Positions 15,947 to 24,781 of a stretch of 64,000 nt of DNA are shown here, in pieces (positions within the stretch are counted from its first letter, which is position 1; every line of letters begins with the position of its first letter). The DNA lies in assembly GCA_017439675.1 (NCBI GenBank), contig JAFSIQ010000040.1, positions 62,001-126,000 of the forward strand. The letters are read 5' to 3'. The position numbers and the translations under genes were made by a program. Below the pieces are notes generated by a model that saw only the letters and a program-made list of their open reading frames with translations, had not been told where the DNA came from and made no database searches. Source of the stretch: Lachnospiraceae bacterium (GTDB lineage: Bacteria > Bacillota > Clostridia > Lachnospirales > Lachnospiraceae).

Positions 15947-17146
15947 ATGTTCGAGTTAATTAGGCTATCAATTATTACAGTGAAAAAACTCAGGAGAGAT
16001 AGAGTTCGTAATATAATAATTGTACTATTTGTTATCAGTGCTGTGTTTTTGATGAATATTGCTTTGTCCACTTTTAGACATTGTGAATATCTTAATACAT
16101 TTGCGAGGTCTTCTGGTTTATATGACAGGTATATGTATGCAGGCACTCCCACAAAACAGGTATATTATAATGCTGAGGGAATAAATAAGTTGGAGAAAGC
16201 AGAAGAATATGTAAGAAAAGAATTGGATCGACTGATAGCGCAAGGGTATGTAGAGGACTATTATAATATTTGTAAAATAGATGCACCAATAGACGAGTAC
16301 GAAAATATCAGAGCTGACTTTGTTTTTGCAGACGAAGGATTATTTGACAATCTCTCGTTTCCGATGGCAAAAGGTGTTTGGTTCGATTCGTATTGCAAGG
16401 ATGAATATAACGAGAATGTCGTTCCTGTAGTTATAGGATATGACATGAAAGCATACTTTGAGGTTGGTCAGATTGTTAGGTTTGATAGTTTCGATGTTGA
16501 TTGTATTGTTATTGGGATTTTGGAGAGAAATGCACTCTTTATTAATCCGAGTGCCGCTGGAAGTGGAATTGATTTGAATTCAATTACCCAAATCTCAAAT
16601 GAGTTGGTTATTGTCGGAAAAGAATACGAAAATTTGGAAGATTCTTTGATAATTAGATTATCAGAGGATAATCTAAATGTGTCTGAAATGGAAGTGTTGG
16701 AAACAATAGCAGACGTTGTGGACACATTTACTTTTCGTAAATTGGCTGATACTGCATATGAAAATAATTTATATGCAACAGAGATGCGTGCGACATTAGC
16801 GATACTTTCTATTCTTACGTGCGTGATAGGAATATGGTGTGAAAATCTATTATCGTCTGTTAGGGGTAAAAAGAGACAAGCAATCTATTTTCTTTGTGGT
16901 ATGGATGTCAAAACGGGTGTGTTGAGTACTGTTTTAGAAAGTTTTTTGAAACTTTACATTCCATCATTTATCGGCATGTGGCTTTTTTTTGATTATTGCA
17001 GACGAGAGGCATTTGCAGAGTTATACACAGATTGGGTAAATCTTTTTATTACGATGCTAATAATAACTGTTATTTTTATAACAATGGTAATTAGAACGCT
17101 CTTAGTTGCGAGAAATAATACAGCATTAAAAATAATACATTCTTAG
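15947..17146 (+). CDS. FtsX/MacB-type ABC transporter permease, first of pair
   Basis: The start chosen is the ATG at 15947 after GGAGGAGG; the longer frame starts with TTG inside the spacer. The 399-residue product has a cytoplasmic N-terminus (LIRLSIITVKKLRRDRVRN), TM1 near residues 21-41, an extracytoplasmic domain of about 230 residues, and three further helices in the C-terminal third (about 285-395). This is the four-helix layout of MacB/FtsX permeases, although sequence similarity to the family is weak. With the next two genes it makes a three-gene exporter or immunity complex. No membrane fusion protein is present. The adjacent small secreted protein may be its substrate or the agent it protects against. 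Confidence 0.7.
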   Translation: MFELIRLSIITVKKLRRDRVRNIIIVLFVISAVFLMNIALSTFRHCEYLNTFARSSGLYDRYMYAGTPTKQVYYNAEGINKLEKAEEYVRKELDRLIAQGYVEDYYNICKIDAPIDEYENIRADFVFADEGLFDNLSFPMAKGVWFDSYCKDEYNENVVPVVIGYDMKAYFEVGQIVRFDSFDVDCIVIGILERNALFINPSAAGSGIDLNSITQISNELVIVGKEYENLEDSLIIRLSEDNLNVSEMEVLETIADVVDTFTFRKLADTAYENNLYATEMRATLAILSILTCVIGIWCENLLSSVRGKKRQAIYFLCGMDVKTGVLSTVLESFLKLYIPSFIGMWLFFDYCRREAFAELYTDWVNLFITMLIITVIFITMVIRTLLVARNNTALKIIHS

Positions 17147-17165
17147 TATTGAGGGAATTGACTTT

Positions 17166-18245
17166 ATGATATGGTTTGTGACGCTAAAGGACATTTATAA
17201 TTTTTATAAAAACGAAAAAACAGTTTTTATTTGGCTTATTGTGAGTATGATTGCAGTTTCTTTTGTTTTGAATTATTCATATTCGTTTGCCAGGTACCGG
17301 GGGAACTTGTATGATCAGAATATGGGTGCAGATACGCCCGTCTATAAAATCTCCTGCTCGAATAAAGTGCTCATGTCGGAATTTGATGAAATAATATCAG
17401 GAATGAAAGATGAGAATTTTCCCGATGTGGTTTCCTGTACGTGCTTTATTAATGCAGAAAATGGTATGAGAATTGCAGGTTCAACTCAAATATCTCCCAA
17501 AGATTTTTCTTTGACTGGTGCTTGGGTAGAAGGATACGCTTTGCCAATACCTACGGATGAGCGGAAAGTATGTGCGGTAAATGAAAGAGTGTTATTTTAT
17601 GACGAGCGCATAAAAATGACAGGAGAACTATTTGAAATTGAAGAAGAGAAATTTATCATACGCGGAGTATATGAATCATTTGGTGGTGCTACGGATGCTT
17701 TAATCTTTATTGATACATTTAAGGATATGTATGGATGCTTTGATAGTGTGTGGATTACTTTTCAAGAACAACTGGACGAAGGGGAACAACAGCAGTTTGA
17801 GAAGATTGTCAAACAACATATTGAACATGGTAGCATTACTTATCCTAAAATGTCAAGTGATGAGGGGATGATGATTACTGCATCTAATCAGTTACAATAT
17901 AGTATATTTATAGTATTATTAGTACTTTTTTTGGTTTCGATTATCCAATATTGGTACGATGTGAATATTTCTACATATACAATATACTGGATTACGGGTG
18001 CCTCGAATAAAAAAATTTTGGCGATCGTTTTTTGTGAGACATTGCTCTTATGTATTAGCACATTTGTTGTCGGATTGATGTTTAATGCAATATTTCGTAC
18101 CATGCTTACAAGGACAGCACCGCTGGTGTTGGGTGATGTGGTTTTGGGGTTTGGTATATTTTTTGGAACGATGTTAATGTTTAGTCTTATAAATATGATT
18201 CGGATTTGTCGGACTTTTTCTGTTAATAACATACGGAGGGATTGA
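17166..18245 (+). CDS. FtsX/MacB-type ABC transporter permease, second of pair
   Basis: This 359-residue membrane protein has TM1 near residues 18-36, an extracytoplasmic domain of about 190 residues, then three helices (around 245-265, 290-310 and 325-345), the same layout as the preceding permease but with little sequence identity. A GAGGGAATTGACTTT site precedes the ATG. It probably forms a heterodimer with the first permease. Translation of the ATPase that follows appears coupled to it, because the two genes abut. Substrate unknown; the context suggests the small secreted protein or another peptide. Confidence 0.7.
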   Translation: MIWFVTLKDIYNFYKNEKTVFIWLIVSMIAVSFVLNYSYSFARYRGNLYDQNMGADTPVYKISCSNKVLMSEFDEIISGMKDENFPDVVSCTCFINAENGMRIAGSTQISPKDFSLTGAWVEGYALPIPTDERKVCAVNERVLFYDERIKMTGELFEIEEEKFIIRGVYESFGGATDALIFIDTFKDMYGCFDSVWITFQEQLDEGEQQQFEKIVKQHIEHGSITYPKMSSDEGMMITASNQLQYSIFIVLLVLFLVSIIQYWYDVNISTYTIYWITGASNKKILAIVFCETLLLCISTFVVGLMFNAIFRTMLTRTAPLVLGDVVLGFGIFFGTMLMFSLINMIRICRTFSVNNIRRD

Positions 18246-18247
18246 AT

Positions 18248-18916
18248 TTGCAGATTTTACAGCTTCAAGATATTACTTATGTTTACAATCAAGGAAAAGA
18301 AAATGCCTTAACCGCTTTAAACGGTATCAATCTTGAGATAGAGAGAGGTGCGCTTTTGGCTATAGTGGGCGAGTCGGGTAGTGGAAAATCAACATTGCTT
18401 CATGTCATGGGCGGTTTGGATGTACCTATTGCGGGTGAAGTTATATATAATGGTGAAAAGTTGAATTACAAAAATTCTGATTGGTTAGCACAATACAGAA
18501 ATAAAGAGGTCGGTTTTGTCTTGCAAGATTTTGGCTTGCTTTTGTCAGAAACGGTTTTGGAAAATGTTTGTGTGCCATTACTGTTTTCAAAAGGCTCGTT
18601 TATCGAGATGAAGAGGAAGGCAAAAGATGCTTTAAAGCTTGTTGGTATAGATGATTTGGCAAGTAGGAAAGTTGGACAACTTTCTGGTGGGCAAAAACAA
18701 CGAGTGGCTATTGCCCGTGCATTAGTGAATAATCCTAATATAATTTTGGCAGATGAACCAACAGGGGCACTTGATTCAAAAACCTCATTGGAGATAGTTT
18801 CTATATTAATCGACTTAAATAAACAAGGAAAAACGGTTATTATAGTTACACATGATTTGTCAATTGCTCAAAGATGTCAAAGAATGGTGACGATTGCTGA
18901 TGGCGAAATAGTGTAG
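18248..18916 (+). CDS. ABC transporter ATP-binding protein (LolD/MacB type)
   Basis: The start chosen is the TTG at 18248, 7 bp after GGAGGG; a TTG at 18242 is too close to that site. The 222-residue ATPase has Walker A GESGSGKST, a Q-loop VLQDFGLLL, the signature LSGGQKQR, Walker B IILADEPTGALD and the switch His THDLS. The EPTGALDSKTS segment is typical of the MacB/LolD/BceA branch that pairs with FtsX-type permeases. It completes a three-gene transporter whose expression would follow the agr operon unless an internal promoter exists. A strong terminator ends the unit. Confidence 0.92.
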   Translation: MQILQLQDITYVYNQGKENALTALNGINLEIERGALLAIVGESGSGKSTLLHVMGGLDVPIAGEVIYNGEKLNYKNSDWLAQYRNKEVGFVLQDFGLLLSETVLENVCVPLLFSKGSFIEMKRKAKDALKLVGIDDLASRKVGQLSGGQKQRVAIARALVNNPNIILADEPTGALDSKTSLEIVSILIDLNKQGKTVIIVTHDLSIAQRCQRMVTIADGEIV

Positions 18917-18943
18917 GTTATAGTAGTGTCAAAATTGTTCGGG

Positions 18944-18976
18944 AAAAGGATTGCTTGAGAGAGCAATCCTTTTGTC
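18944..18976 (+). terminator. Intrinsic terminator of the agr/ABC transporter unit
   Basis: AAAAGGATTGCT pairs perfectly with AGCAATCCTTTT around a 6-nt loop, followed by TGTCG. No terminator is visible between agrB and this point, so agrBD, the secreted protein and the transporter may be one transcript. Confidence 0.82.
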
Positions 18977-19086
18977 GTATAATAGATGTAGATTTACTAT
19001 TTGGAATGGCAAGTTTATTGTGTTGATTTTGTGCTGTTGAGTACAGAATTTTTAAGTGGTTCTGAAAAACGTATAGGAGGGGTTCT

Positions 19087-20937
19087 ATGCAGATTCATTC
19101 TTTATGTATCAAAAATTTCAAATCAATTCAAGAACTGGAGATTCAGGATATTGAGAATTCTCTTATTTTGGTGGGCAAAAATAACACTGGTAAGACTGCA
19201 GTGTTGGATGCCATTCGGGCGGTGACTGGACATTATGCAGTAGGGGAGCATGATTTTAATGAGAAACGCCAGAATATTGAGATTGATATGGTGTTGCAAA
19301 TTACAGAAGAAGATTTGCAACAATTTCATGCTCAGGGTTTGGTGAGTGGATACAAGAAATACGATGCGTGGGAACGTGAAGTGCGATACCTTCTGCCATC
19401 CTTTCAGGGAGATACCCTGTCCTTTACCTGTGTCATCAATCACAGCGGGAAGGTGCGGTATGATGACGGTGTCAGCAAGCAAAATCCACACATTTTCGAA
19501 ATCTTGCCGAAACTTCATTTTATTGATACCACAAGAAATATTGCGTCCTTTCAAGAGGACTTATTGATCTTTCAGAAATCGAAGGAGCTTAGCTGTCTAC
19601 GTTCTAATCGATGCATGTTTGACGAGGCAAAGAATTGCAATCACTGTTTCAGTTGTATTGGATTGATTAATAAGAAAAAGCCGGAGGAATTACAGCTGCA
19701 TGAGACGGCAAAGCTTTTAGAATATAAGATTTATCAGTTGAATATTAGCGAATTTACAAAGAAAATGAACGCGAATTATCGCAAAAATGGCGGAGTAGAG
19801 GACATTTACTATTCTCTGTCTTACGATATGGAAAAGATGTTTTCTATTGAAGTAGAAACCTATCACGAGGAGCTGAAACGGTCTCATGCAGTGGAGCATC
19901 TTAGCAATGGTATGAAGAGTATCTACATGTTATCTATGTTAGAAACTTATATCGAGGACGAGAACGTTATGCAGAGTATTATTGTGGTGGAATATCCGGA
20001 GTTGTTCCTGCATCCGTCCTTGCAGAAAACCGCAAGTAAGATTCTCTATCGCTTGTCCAAGAAGAACCAGGTGATATTCACTACTCATTCGCCGAATATG
20101 GTGTCGAATTTTACCCGCGGTCAAATTTGTCAGATGATATTGGATGAGGAAGGGTATTCCATCGCAAGACAGAATGCGGATATAGATGATATATTGGATG
20201 ACTTAGGCTATAGTGCCAACGATTTCTTAAACGTAGATTTTGTGTTTATCGTGGAAGGGAAGCAGGATAAGACAAGATTTCCATTGTTGTTGGAAAAGTA
20301 TTACTCCGATGTGTATGACAAGGACGGCAACCTGTCTCGTATTTCCATTATTACAACCAATAGCTGTACCAACATTAAAACTTATGCGAACTTAAAGTAT
20401 ATGAATCAGCTATATCTCAAGGACCAGTTCTTGATGGTGCGTGATGGAGATGGCAAGGATAGAGAAGCACTAGCAGAACAGCTTTGCGAATATTATAGGG
20501 AACGCAACAAGCAGGACATTGACAAGCTACCGGAGGTACAGAGACAGAATGTGCTGATTTTGAAATACTACTCATTTGAAAATTATTTCTTAAACCCAAA
20601 AGTGATGGCACAGATTGGTGTGGTAGAGAGTGAGGATGCATTTTGGGAAATTCTGTTTGACAAGTGGAAGCAATATATGCACCGCATTAAGAGTGGTGTA
20701 CACTTAATAGAGGTTTTAGGTAAGGATATTGAGTCTATTGAGGAGTTAAAGAAAAACTACGAAATTTTTAAGATATACATGCGTGGTCATAACCTCTATG
20801 ATATTTTTTATGGACCATTTAGAGCACAGGAAAAGGAACTACTCAGGAAGTATCTAGAACTGGCACCGCGAGAGGATTTCAAGGATATATTAGATGCTAT
20901 CGAGAGTTTTGTGTATTTTGAGGGACGGAGAAGATAG
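19087..20937 (+). CDS. OLD-family ATP-dependent nuclease (AAA ATPase plus TOPRIM)
   Basis: This 616-residue protein has an SMC-like N-terminus (SLCIKNFKSIQELEI) and Walker A GKNNTGKTAVLD near residues 30-41. The ABC-type signature region (HLSNGMKSIYML) lies near 278, a Walker B-like strand (IIVVEYPELFLHP) near 300, and a His switch in FTTHSPNM. A TOPRIM domain from about residue 385 (FIVEGKQDK, then MVRDGDGKD) would carry the Mg2+-dependent nuclease site. An unusual Cys cluster at about 176-190 (C-x7-C-x2-C-x2-C in a NCNHCFSC context) may bind zinc. OLD proteins are phage-exclusion or defence nucleases. This is a single gene without GajB-like helicase, so Gabija is not supported. An AGGAGG precedes the ATG. 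Confidence 0.88.
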   Translation: MQIHSLCIKNFKSIQELEIQDIENSLILVGKNNTGKTAVLDAIRAVTGHYAVGEHDFNEKRQNIEIDMVLQITEEDLQQFHAQGLVSGYKKYDAWEREVRYLLPSFQGDTLSFTCVINHSGKVRYDDGVSKQNPHIFEILPKLHFIDTTRNIASFQEDLLIFQKSKELSCLRSNRCMFDEAKNCNHCFSCIGLINKKKPEELQLHETAKLLEYKIYQLNISEFTKKMNANYRKNGGVEDIYYSLSYDMEKMFSIEVETYHEELKRSHAVEHLSNGMKSIYMLSMLETYIEDENVMQSIIVVEYPELFLHPSLQKTASKILYRLSKKNQVIFTTHSPNMVSNFTRGQICQMILDEEGYSIARQNADIDDILDDLGYSANDFLNVDFVFIVEGKQDKTRFPLLLEKYYSDVYDKDGNLSRISIITTNSCTNIKTYANLKYMNQLYLKDQFLMVRDGDGKDREALAEQLCEYYRERNKQDIDKLPEVQRQNVLILKYYSFENYFLNPKVMAQIGVVESEDAFWEILFDKWKQYMHRIKSGVHLIEVLGKDIESIEELKKNYEIFKIYMRGHNLYDIFYGPFRAQEKELLRKYLELAPREDFKDILDAIESFVYFEGRRR

Positions 20938-20939
20938 TG

Positions 20940-20969
20940 ATGAGGGCATTCAAGGTTGGATGTCCTCAT
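20940..20969 (+). terminator. Weak terminator-like hairpin
   Basis: ATGAGGGCAT pairs with ATGTCCTCAT (one G-T) directly after the OLD-family stop codon. The T-run is poor, so termination may be partial. Confidence 0.4.
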
Positions 20970-21046
20970 TGTGTTGTGGGATAATTTGCAATATTTTCGA
21001 CATATTCCACTTTTTAATCGTATCTACAGTGAAAGGAGGTAGAAAC

Positions 21047-21550
21047 ATGAATCATTCTTTGGATGGTACCAACAAGGAAGAACAGTTTGCACGAGATTAT
21101 GAAGTTTATGTAAATGATATATATCGGCTTTGTTTTTCGTTTCTAAAAAACCAAATGGATGCAGAGGATGCGGTGCAGGAAACCTTTATAAAGTTCTATC
21201 GCTGTAGAAACATTTTTTGCACGGAGGAACACAAGAAAGCGTGGCTTGTTGTCGCAGCATCCAATCACTGTAAGGACGTGCTGAAGCATTGGTGGAGAAA
21301 GCGGATAGAGTTTGATAGTGGCGAGGAGATAGTTGGCGAGAGTAAAGACATGGTGGATGAAATGTTGGAACTGGTTATGCAGTTACCAGACAAATACAAA
21401 ACGGCAGTGTATCTGTATTATTATGAGGGGTATGACAGTAAGCAGATAGCCAAGCTATTGAACAAACCAGATTCCACTATCCGGACGTATCTCCAAAAAG
21501 CGAGAAAGATGTTGAAGAAGGAATGGATAGTTTCGGAAGGGAGTAAATGA
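21047..21550 (+). CDS. ECF-type RNA polymerase sigma factor
   Basis: The start chosen is the ATG at 21047, after AAAGGAGG; the longer frame from 20894 overlaps the OLD gene and is unlikely. The 167-residue product shows region 2 (DIYRLCFSFLKNQMDAEDAVQETFIKFYR, residues about 25-55) and region 4 with its helix-turn-helix (YYYEGYDSKQIAKLLNKPDSTIRTYLQKARKML, about 122-155). It lacks regions 1 and 3, as ECF factors do. It directs polymerase to a small regulon in response to an envelope signal. The next gene, 3 bp downstream, encodes a membrane protein that probably holds it inactive. Confidence 0.9.
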   Translation: MNHSLDGTNKEEQFARDYEVYVNDIYRLCFSFLKNQMDAEDAVQETFIKFYRCRNIFCTEEHKKAWLVVAASNHCKDVLKHWWRKRIEFDSGEEIVGESKDMVDEMLELVMQLPDKYKTAVYLYYYEGYDSKQIAKLLNKPDSTIRTYLQKARKMLKKEWIVSEGSK

Positions 21551-21553
21551 TAA

Positions 21554-22579
21554 ATGGATGAGAGAGTAAAACAGGCATATGAAAGTGTGCAGATTTCAGA
21601 AAAAGCAAAAACGCGGATTTTCCATGAGATTATTGCTAGTGATAAAAAAGAGGTTAAGAGAAGGATTTTTTCTAAAGTGGCAATTTTCGTAATGTGCGTA
21701 CTCGCTTGTTCTAGTACAATTTATGCAGCTCATCGGCTGTTGAGAGCAGGGGCGATTGCTTCTATGTTTGGAGAAGAAAAATTAGCAAAGCGCTTTGAAG
21801 CTATGTCAGATGAGATAGTAACAGCAGAAAATGATATTTATCGAGCATACTTTCTTGGTGCAGTTTCAGGGGAGAAACTGTGTGAGAATGAGATAGATGT
21901 GGAAAATACAAAGTCTTATTTTGTTGTAGCACTTGAGCGAAAGGATGGTGAGAATCTTACATATGAAGATGAAATAATAGTATCTCCTTTTGTGCAGGGA
22001 ATTGCACCTTGGCAGTTTAACATTTATAACATGGAGGGAAGTGCCACGAGACAGGTCGTGGACGGTGTTCTATATTGTCTATATGCGTGCAGTGACTTAG
22101 AAGTATTTGCAAACACGGGTGTTTATATTGGTGTGACAGATGAAGATGTGTTTGCAGATGCGTATGTGTATGATTCTGAGTCAGGAATCATTTCGTTGAA
22201 TGAAGAATATGATGGGTTAAACTTTCTTTTTGAATTGAGCACCAAAGCGTCGAATGAGGACGTGGAGGAAGATACGCTTTCAAGACAAAATGATTTTATG
22301 GAAAACGGCCGTCAGGCAATCAATAATTTAGATGAAATGATGGCAAATAGCATGCTGGATGAAGATTCTGTCATGGAGTTGCAGGAAAATGAAGAAGGTT
22401 TTCTGATATACAACTATGATGATATTGTCGATTTGCATATTTCAGCAAAGGCGGTTCAAAAACATGGAAGGGATTCGTTTTCATTTATGGATGCTGAAAC
22501 GAATACAAAGATTGTGAAATTCCTTGTAGTGGAATATGTAGAGGGGAAATATGTGGCAAAGCTGTATATATGTGAGTAG
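21554..22579 (+). CDS. Membrane-anchored putative anti-sigma factor
   Basis: This 341-residue protein starts with a helical cytoplasmic segment of about 45 residues (MDERVKQAYESVQISEKAKTRI), has one membrane helix at about 48-66, and an extracytoplasmic acidic domain of about 270 residues. That layout, and its position 3 bp after an ECF sigma gene, match DUF4179-like anti-sigma factors in Clostridia. The cytoplasmic part would bind the sigma factor and the outer part would sense the signal. No zinc-binding ZAS motif (HxxxCxxC) is seen. The sensed signal is unknown. A terminator follows, so the pair forms a two-gene operon. Confidence 0.72.
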   Translation: MDERVKQAYESVQISEKAKTRIFHEIIASDKKEVKRRIFSKVAIFVMCVLACSSTIYAAHRLLRAGAIASMFGEEKLAKRFEAMSDEIVTAENDIYRAYFLGAVSGEKLCENEIDVENTKSYFVVALERKDGENLTYEDEIIVSPFVQGIAPWQFNIYNMEGSATRQVVDGVLYCLYACSDLEVFANTGVYIGVTDEDVFADAYVYDSESGIISLNEEYDGLNFLFELSTKASNEDVEEDTLSRQNDFMENGRQAINNLDEMMANSMLDEDSVMELQENEEGFLIYNYDDIVDLHISAKAVQKHGRDSFSFMDAETNTKIVKFLVVEYVEGKYVAKLYICE

Positions 22580-22604
22580 AAAAATTATTTACAGTAGAGT
22601 TTAC

Positions 22605-22638
22605 AGAGGTGTGGAATATATAATTCCATGCCTCTTTT
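22605..22638 (+). terminator. Intrinsic terminator
   Basis: AGAGGTGTGGAAT pairs with ATTCCATGCCTCT (one G-T) around a 5-nt loop, followed by TTTT. Confidence 0.8.
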
Positions 22639-22738
22639 GAGGTGTGCTTAATAGGAAATATGTTTTTAGGATAGAACTTATTGCTTTAAAAGTGTATAAT
22701 AGGAAATTGTAATTGGATTGTTTGAAATGGAGTTATTT

Positions 22739-23266
22739 ATGCAAATGATTTTACATTTAGCCAATACAACTGAATTATTAGGACGGGCAAGACGTGTTCG
22801 AGAACAGGTTTTTACGATAGAGAAACAGATTCCTAAATCTATCGAGGTGGACCAGTTAGATTGCTTGAATGATAGCTGTGACCACTTTGTGATTGAGGTG
22901 CTAGCTCAAGATGAGTGTTCGGCGAAGTATAGAAATACGGATGGGAAAGAAATATGCTCCTTAGGCGGGGATTTGACAAGGTCGACTGATGTCTGTGCCC
23001 TTCGTTGTAAGAAGCTAGATGACAAAAGGATTCAGCTTCAACGGTTTTGTGTGTTGAAGGATTATAGGGAGACCGGTGTGGGGCGCTGGGCATTAGAACA
23101 GGTGGAGAAATATTACTGGAAGCAAGGCGTTGAAGAGATTACGTTAGACGCAAAGTTTCATGTCAGTGGCTTTTATGAAAAGTGCGGATACGTGGTGGCT
23201 TCGGAACTATTTATGGAAGCTGGTGTAGAGCATGTTGCCATGGAGAAGAGGAGGAAATGGGGATGA
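22739..23266 (+). CDS. GNAT-family N-acetyltransferase
   Basis: The start chosen is the ATG at 22739, 6 bp after TGGAG; upstream ATG 22727 lacks a site. The 175-residue product has the GNAT fold order: an N-terminal segment with RVREQVFTIEKQIP, the acetyl-CoA binding strand IQLQRFCVLKDYRETGVGRWALEQVE (R/Q-x-x-G-x-G/A type motif, here RETGVGRWAL), and a C-terminal FYEKCGYV motif that lines the acceptor site. The overall pattern resembles ElaA-like GNATs. Its acceptor is unknown. It overlaps the channel gene by 4 bp (ATGA), so the two are probably co-translated, but no functional link is obvious. Confidence 0.85.
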   Translation: MQMILHLANTTELLGRARRVREQVFTIEKQIPKSIEVDQLDCLNDSCDHFVIEVLAQDECSAKYRNTDGKEICSLGGDLTRSTDVCALRCKKLDDKRIQLQRFCVLKDYRETGVGRWALEQVEKYYWKQGVEEITLDAKFHVSGFYEKCGYVVASELFMEAGVEHVAMEKRRKWG

Positions 23267-24498
23267 AAATAGAGATGAATAAGAAGAGATGGTATCGTCG
23301 TAGAAAACGGTTGTTTGAAATATTAGAGGTAGGGAATGACCTAGACCATGCCAGTCGTGCCTATGATTTTTTTAGTGCATTTGTAATTGTGCTGAATCTT
23401 GTGGTCAGCATTATGTACACCTACGAAAATTTGCGTATGGAATATGGTGCTTGGTTGGTTTGGGTTGAACGTATTACGGTTGCAACCTTTGCGGTGGATT
23501 ATATTTTACGTATTTATACAGCAAGATTCCTCTATGAGGATGAGGAAGATATGACGGATGTGAAGGCAGCAGGGAAATACATGCTGTCAGTTATGGGCAT
23601 CGTGGATGTGCTTTCTTGGTTGCCTTACTTTTTGCCAGTCTTTTTTCCAGCAGGAACGGTTGCGTTCCGAATGATTCGAATCGTGCGAATTTTCCGTTTG
23701 TTTCGAATTGATGCATATTACGATTCGCTACATGTCATTACGCAGGTTATCTATGGTAAGCGTCAGCAGTTGATATCCTCTGTTGTGCTGATTCTGATAT
23801 TGATGATTGGTGCCAGCCTTTGTATGTACAACTTGGAGCATGAGGCACAGCCAGAGGTGTTCAAGAATGCTTTTTCTGGAATTTGGTGGGCGGCGTCCAC
23901 GTTGCTGACGATTGGATATGGTGATATTTATCCTGTGACTATGATGGGTAAAACGTTAGGTATTATCATTTCCTTTTTGGGCGTGGGTATGGTTGCAATC
24001 CCAACAGGTATTATTTCTGCGGGATTTGTTGATATGTATGCTACGATTAAGAGAAGAAATGAGTATGGTTATGAAGCAGATATGCATTTTGTCAAAATAT
24101 ATATACAGGATGGAGACAAATGGCAAGGAAAAAGGATTGCGGATTTAGCATTTCCTTCCGGTTTGATTGTAGCGATTATCAAGCGTGATGACGATATTAT
24201 TATTCCCCGTGGTGATGTTGTGATACAGGAGGATGATATGGTGGTACTTGGTGCCGTTCCGTACGAAGAAGATACAGATGAACACATCAATTTAAAAGAA
24301 GTAGTGCTTAAGAAACAAAATCCTTGGACTGGTGTGAAGATTAAGGATTTGGATATTTCTAGACAATCCGTCATTGTGTTGGTGAAACGTCGCAACAAGT
24401 CCTTGATTCCAAATGGCAACATGACTTTGGAAGCTGGTGATAGAGTATTTTTGTATACGAAGCTTCATTTGGCAGATGCGAATACAATTGAGATATAA
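23263..24498 (+). CDS. Potassium-channel-like ion channel with TrkA_C domains
   Basis: The start chosen is the ATG at 23263, 8 bp after AGGAGG and overlapping the upstream stop codon; an ATG at 23257 is too close to the site. The 411-residue product has six membrane helices with a voltage-sensor-like S4 (AFRMIRIVRIFRLFRI, near residue 140) carrying spaced arginines. The pore carries the K+ selectivity filter TLLTIGYGDIYP near 220. Two cytoplasmic TrkA_C-like (RCK_C) domains follow (about 275-345 and 350-410), a ligand-gated regulatory module. This suggests a voltage- or ligand-gated K+ channel. Ligand unknown. It ends at a strong terminator. Confidence 0.88.
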   Translation: MKIEMNKKRWYRRRKRLFEILEVGNDLDHASRAYDFFSAFVIVLNLVVSIMYTYENLRMEYGAWLVWVERITVATFAVDYILRIYTARFLYEDEEDMTDVKAAGKYMLSVMGIVDVLSWLPYFLPVFFPAGTVAFRMIRIVRIFRLFRIDAYYDSLHVITQVIYGKRQQLISSVVLILILMIGASLCMYNLEHEAQPEVFKNAFSGIWWAASTLLTIGYGDIYPVTMMGKTLGIIISFLGVGMVAIPTGIISAGFVDMYATIKRRNEYGYEADMHFVKIYIQDGDKWQGKRIADLAFPSGLIVAIIKRDDDIIIPRGDVVIQEDDMVVLGAVPYEEDTDEHINLKEVVLKKQNPWTGVKIKDLDISRQSVIVLVKRRNKSLIPNGNMTLEAGDRVFLYTKLHLADANTIEI

Positions 24499-24571
24499 TA
24501 GAATCCTATTATATTGCTAGAAGGGTATTAGAAGCGAATCATAAATGAATAAGATACAAGTGGGGAATCAT

Positions 24572-24606
24572 AATAGCTAGTGCGGTTACGCACTGGCTAT
24601 TTTTTG
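24572..24606 (+). terminator. Intrinsic terminator
   Basis: AATAGCTAGTGCG pairs with CGCACTGGCTATT (one G-T) around GTTA, followed by TTTTT. Confidence 0.85.
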
Positions 24607-24631
24607 ATTTTCAGGTAAACATGCATTCAAG

Positions 24632-24645
24632 TGAAACCGCTTTCA
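24632..24645. promoter_or_regulatory. Predicted cre / LacI-family operator
   Basis: TGAAACCGCTTTCA fits every fixed position of the cre consensus TGNAANCGNWNNCA and is nearly palindromic. It lies about 210 bp upstream of the GH2 start codon and just after a terminator, so it probably controls the hexuronate region through CcpA or a local LacI-type repressor. The rest of the 356-bp gap before the GH2 gene is AT-rich and non-coding apart from the hairpin at 24782-24824. Confidence 0.6.
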
Positions 24646-24781
24646 AAACAATATAAAAATTGTACTATTTTTTCTAGAAATTGTCTGTGGGGTATTTTTA
24701 TGATTGTGGTAAAATTGATTTATACGGGGTAATTGCAGTGTAATAAAGGCAATTGCTGGCAACACTATAGACAATGATTTG

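Noticed and set aside
12528..18916. Lantibiotic biosynthesis locus
   Set aside because: No LanB/LanC/LanM-type enzyme and no protease transporter; the small peptide beside agrB fits AgrD instead.
19001..19225. 74-residue frame at the start of the OLD gene
   Set aside because: Out of frame with the strong OLD-family gene, no ribosome binding site of its own.
19087..20937. Gabija system
   Set aside because: The OLD-type protein is GajA-like in domains, but the next gene is a sigma factor; no UvrD-like GajB helicase is nearby.
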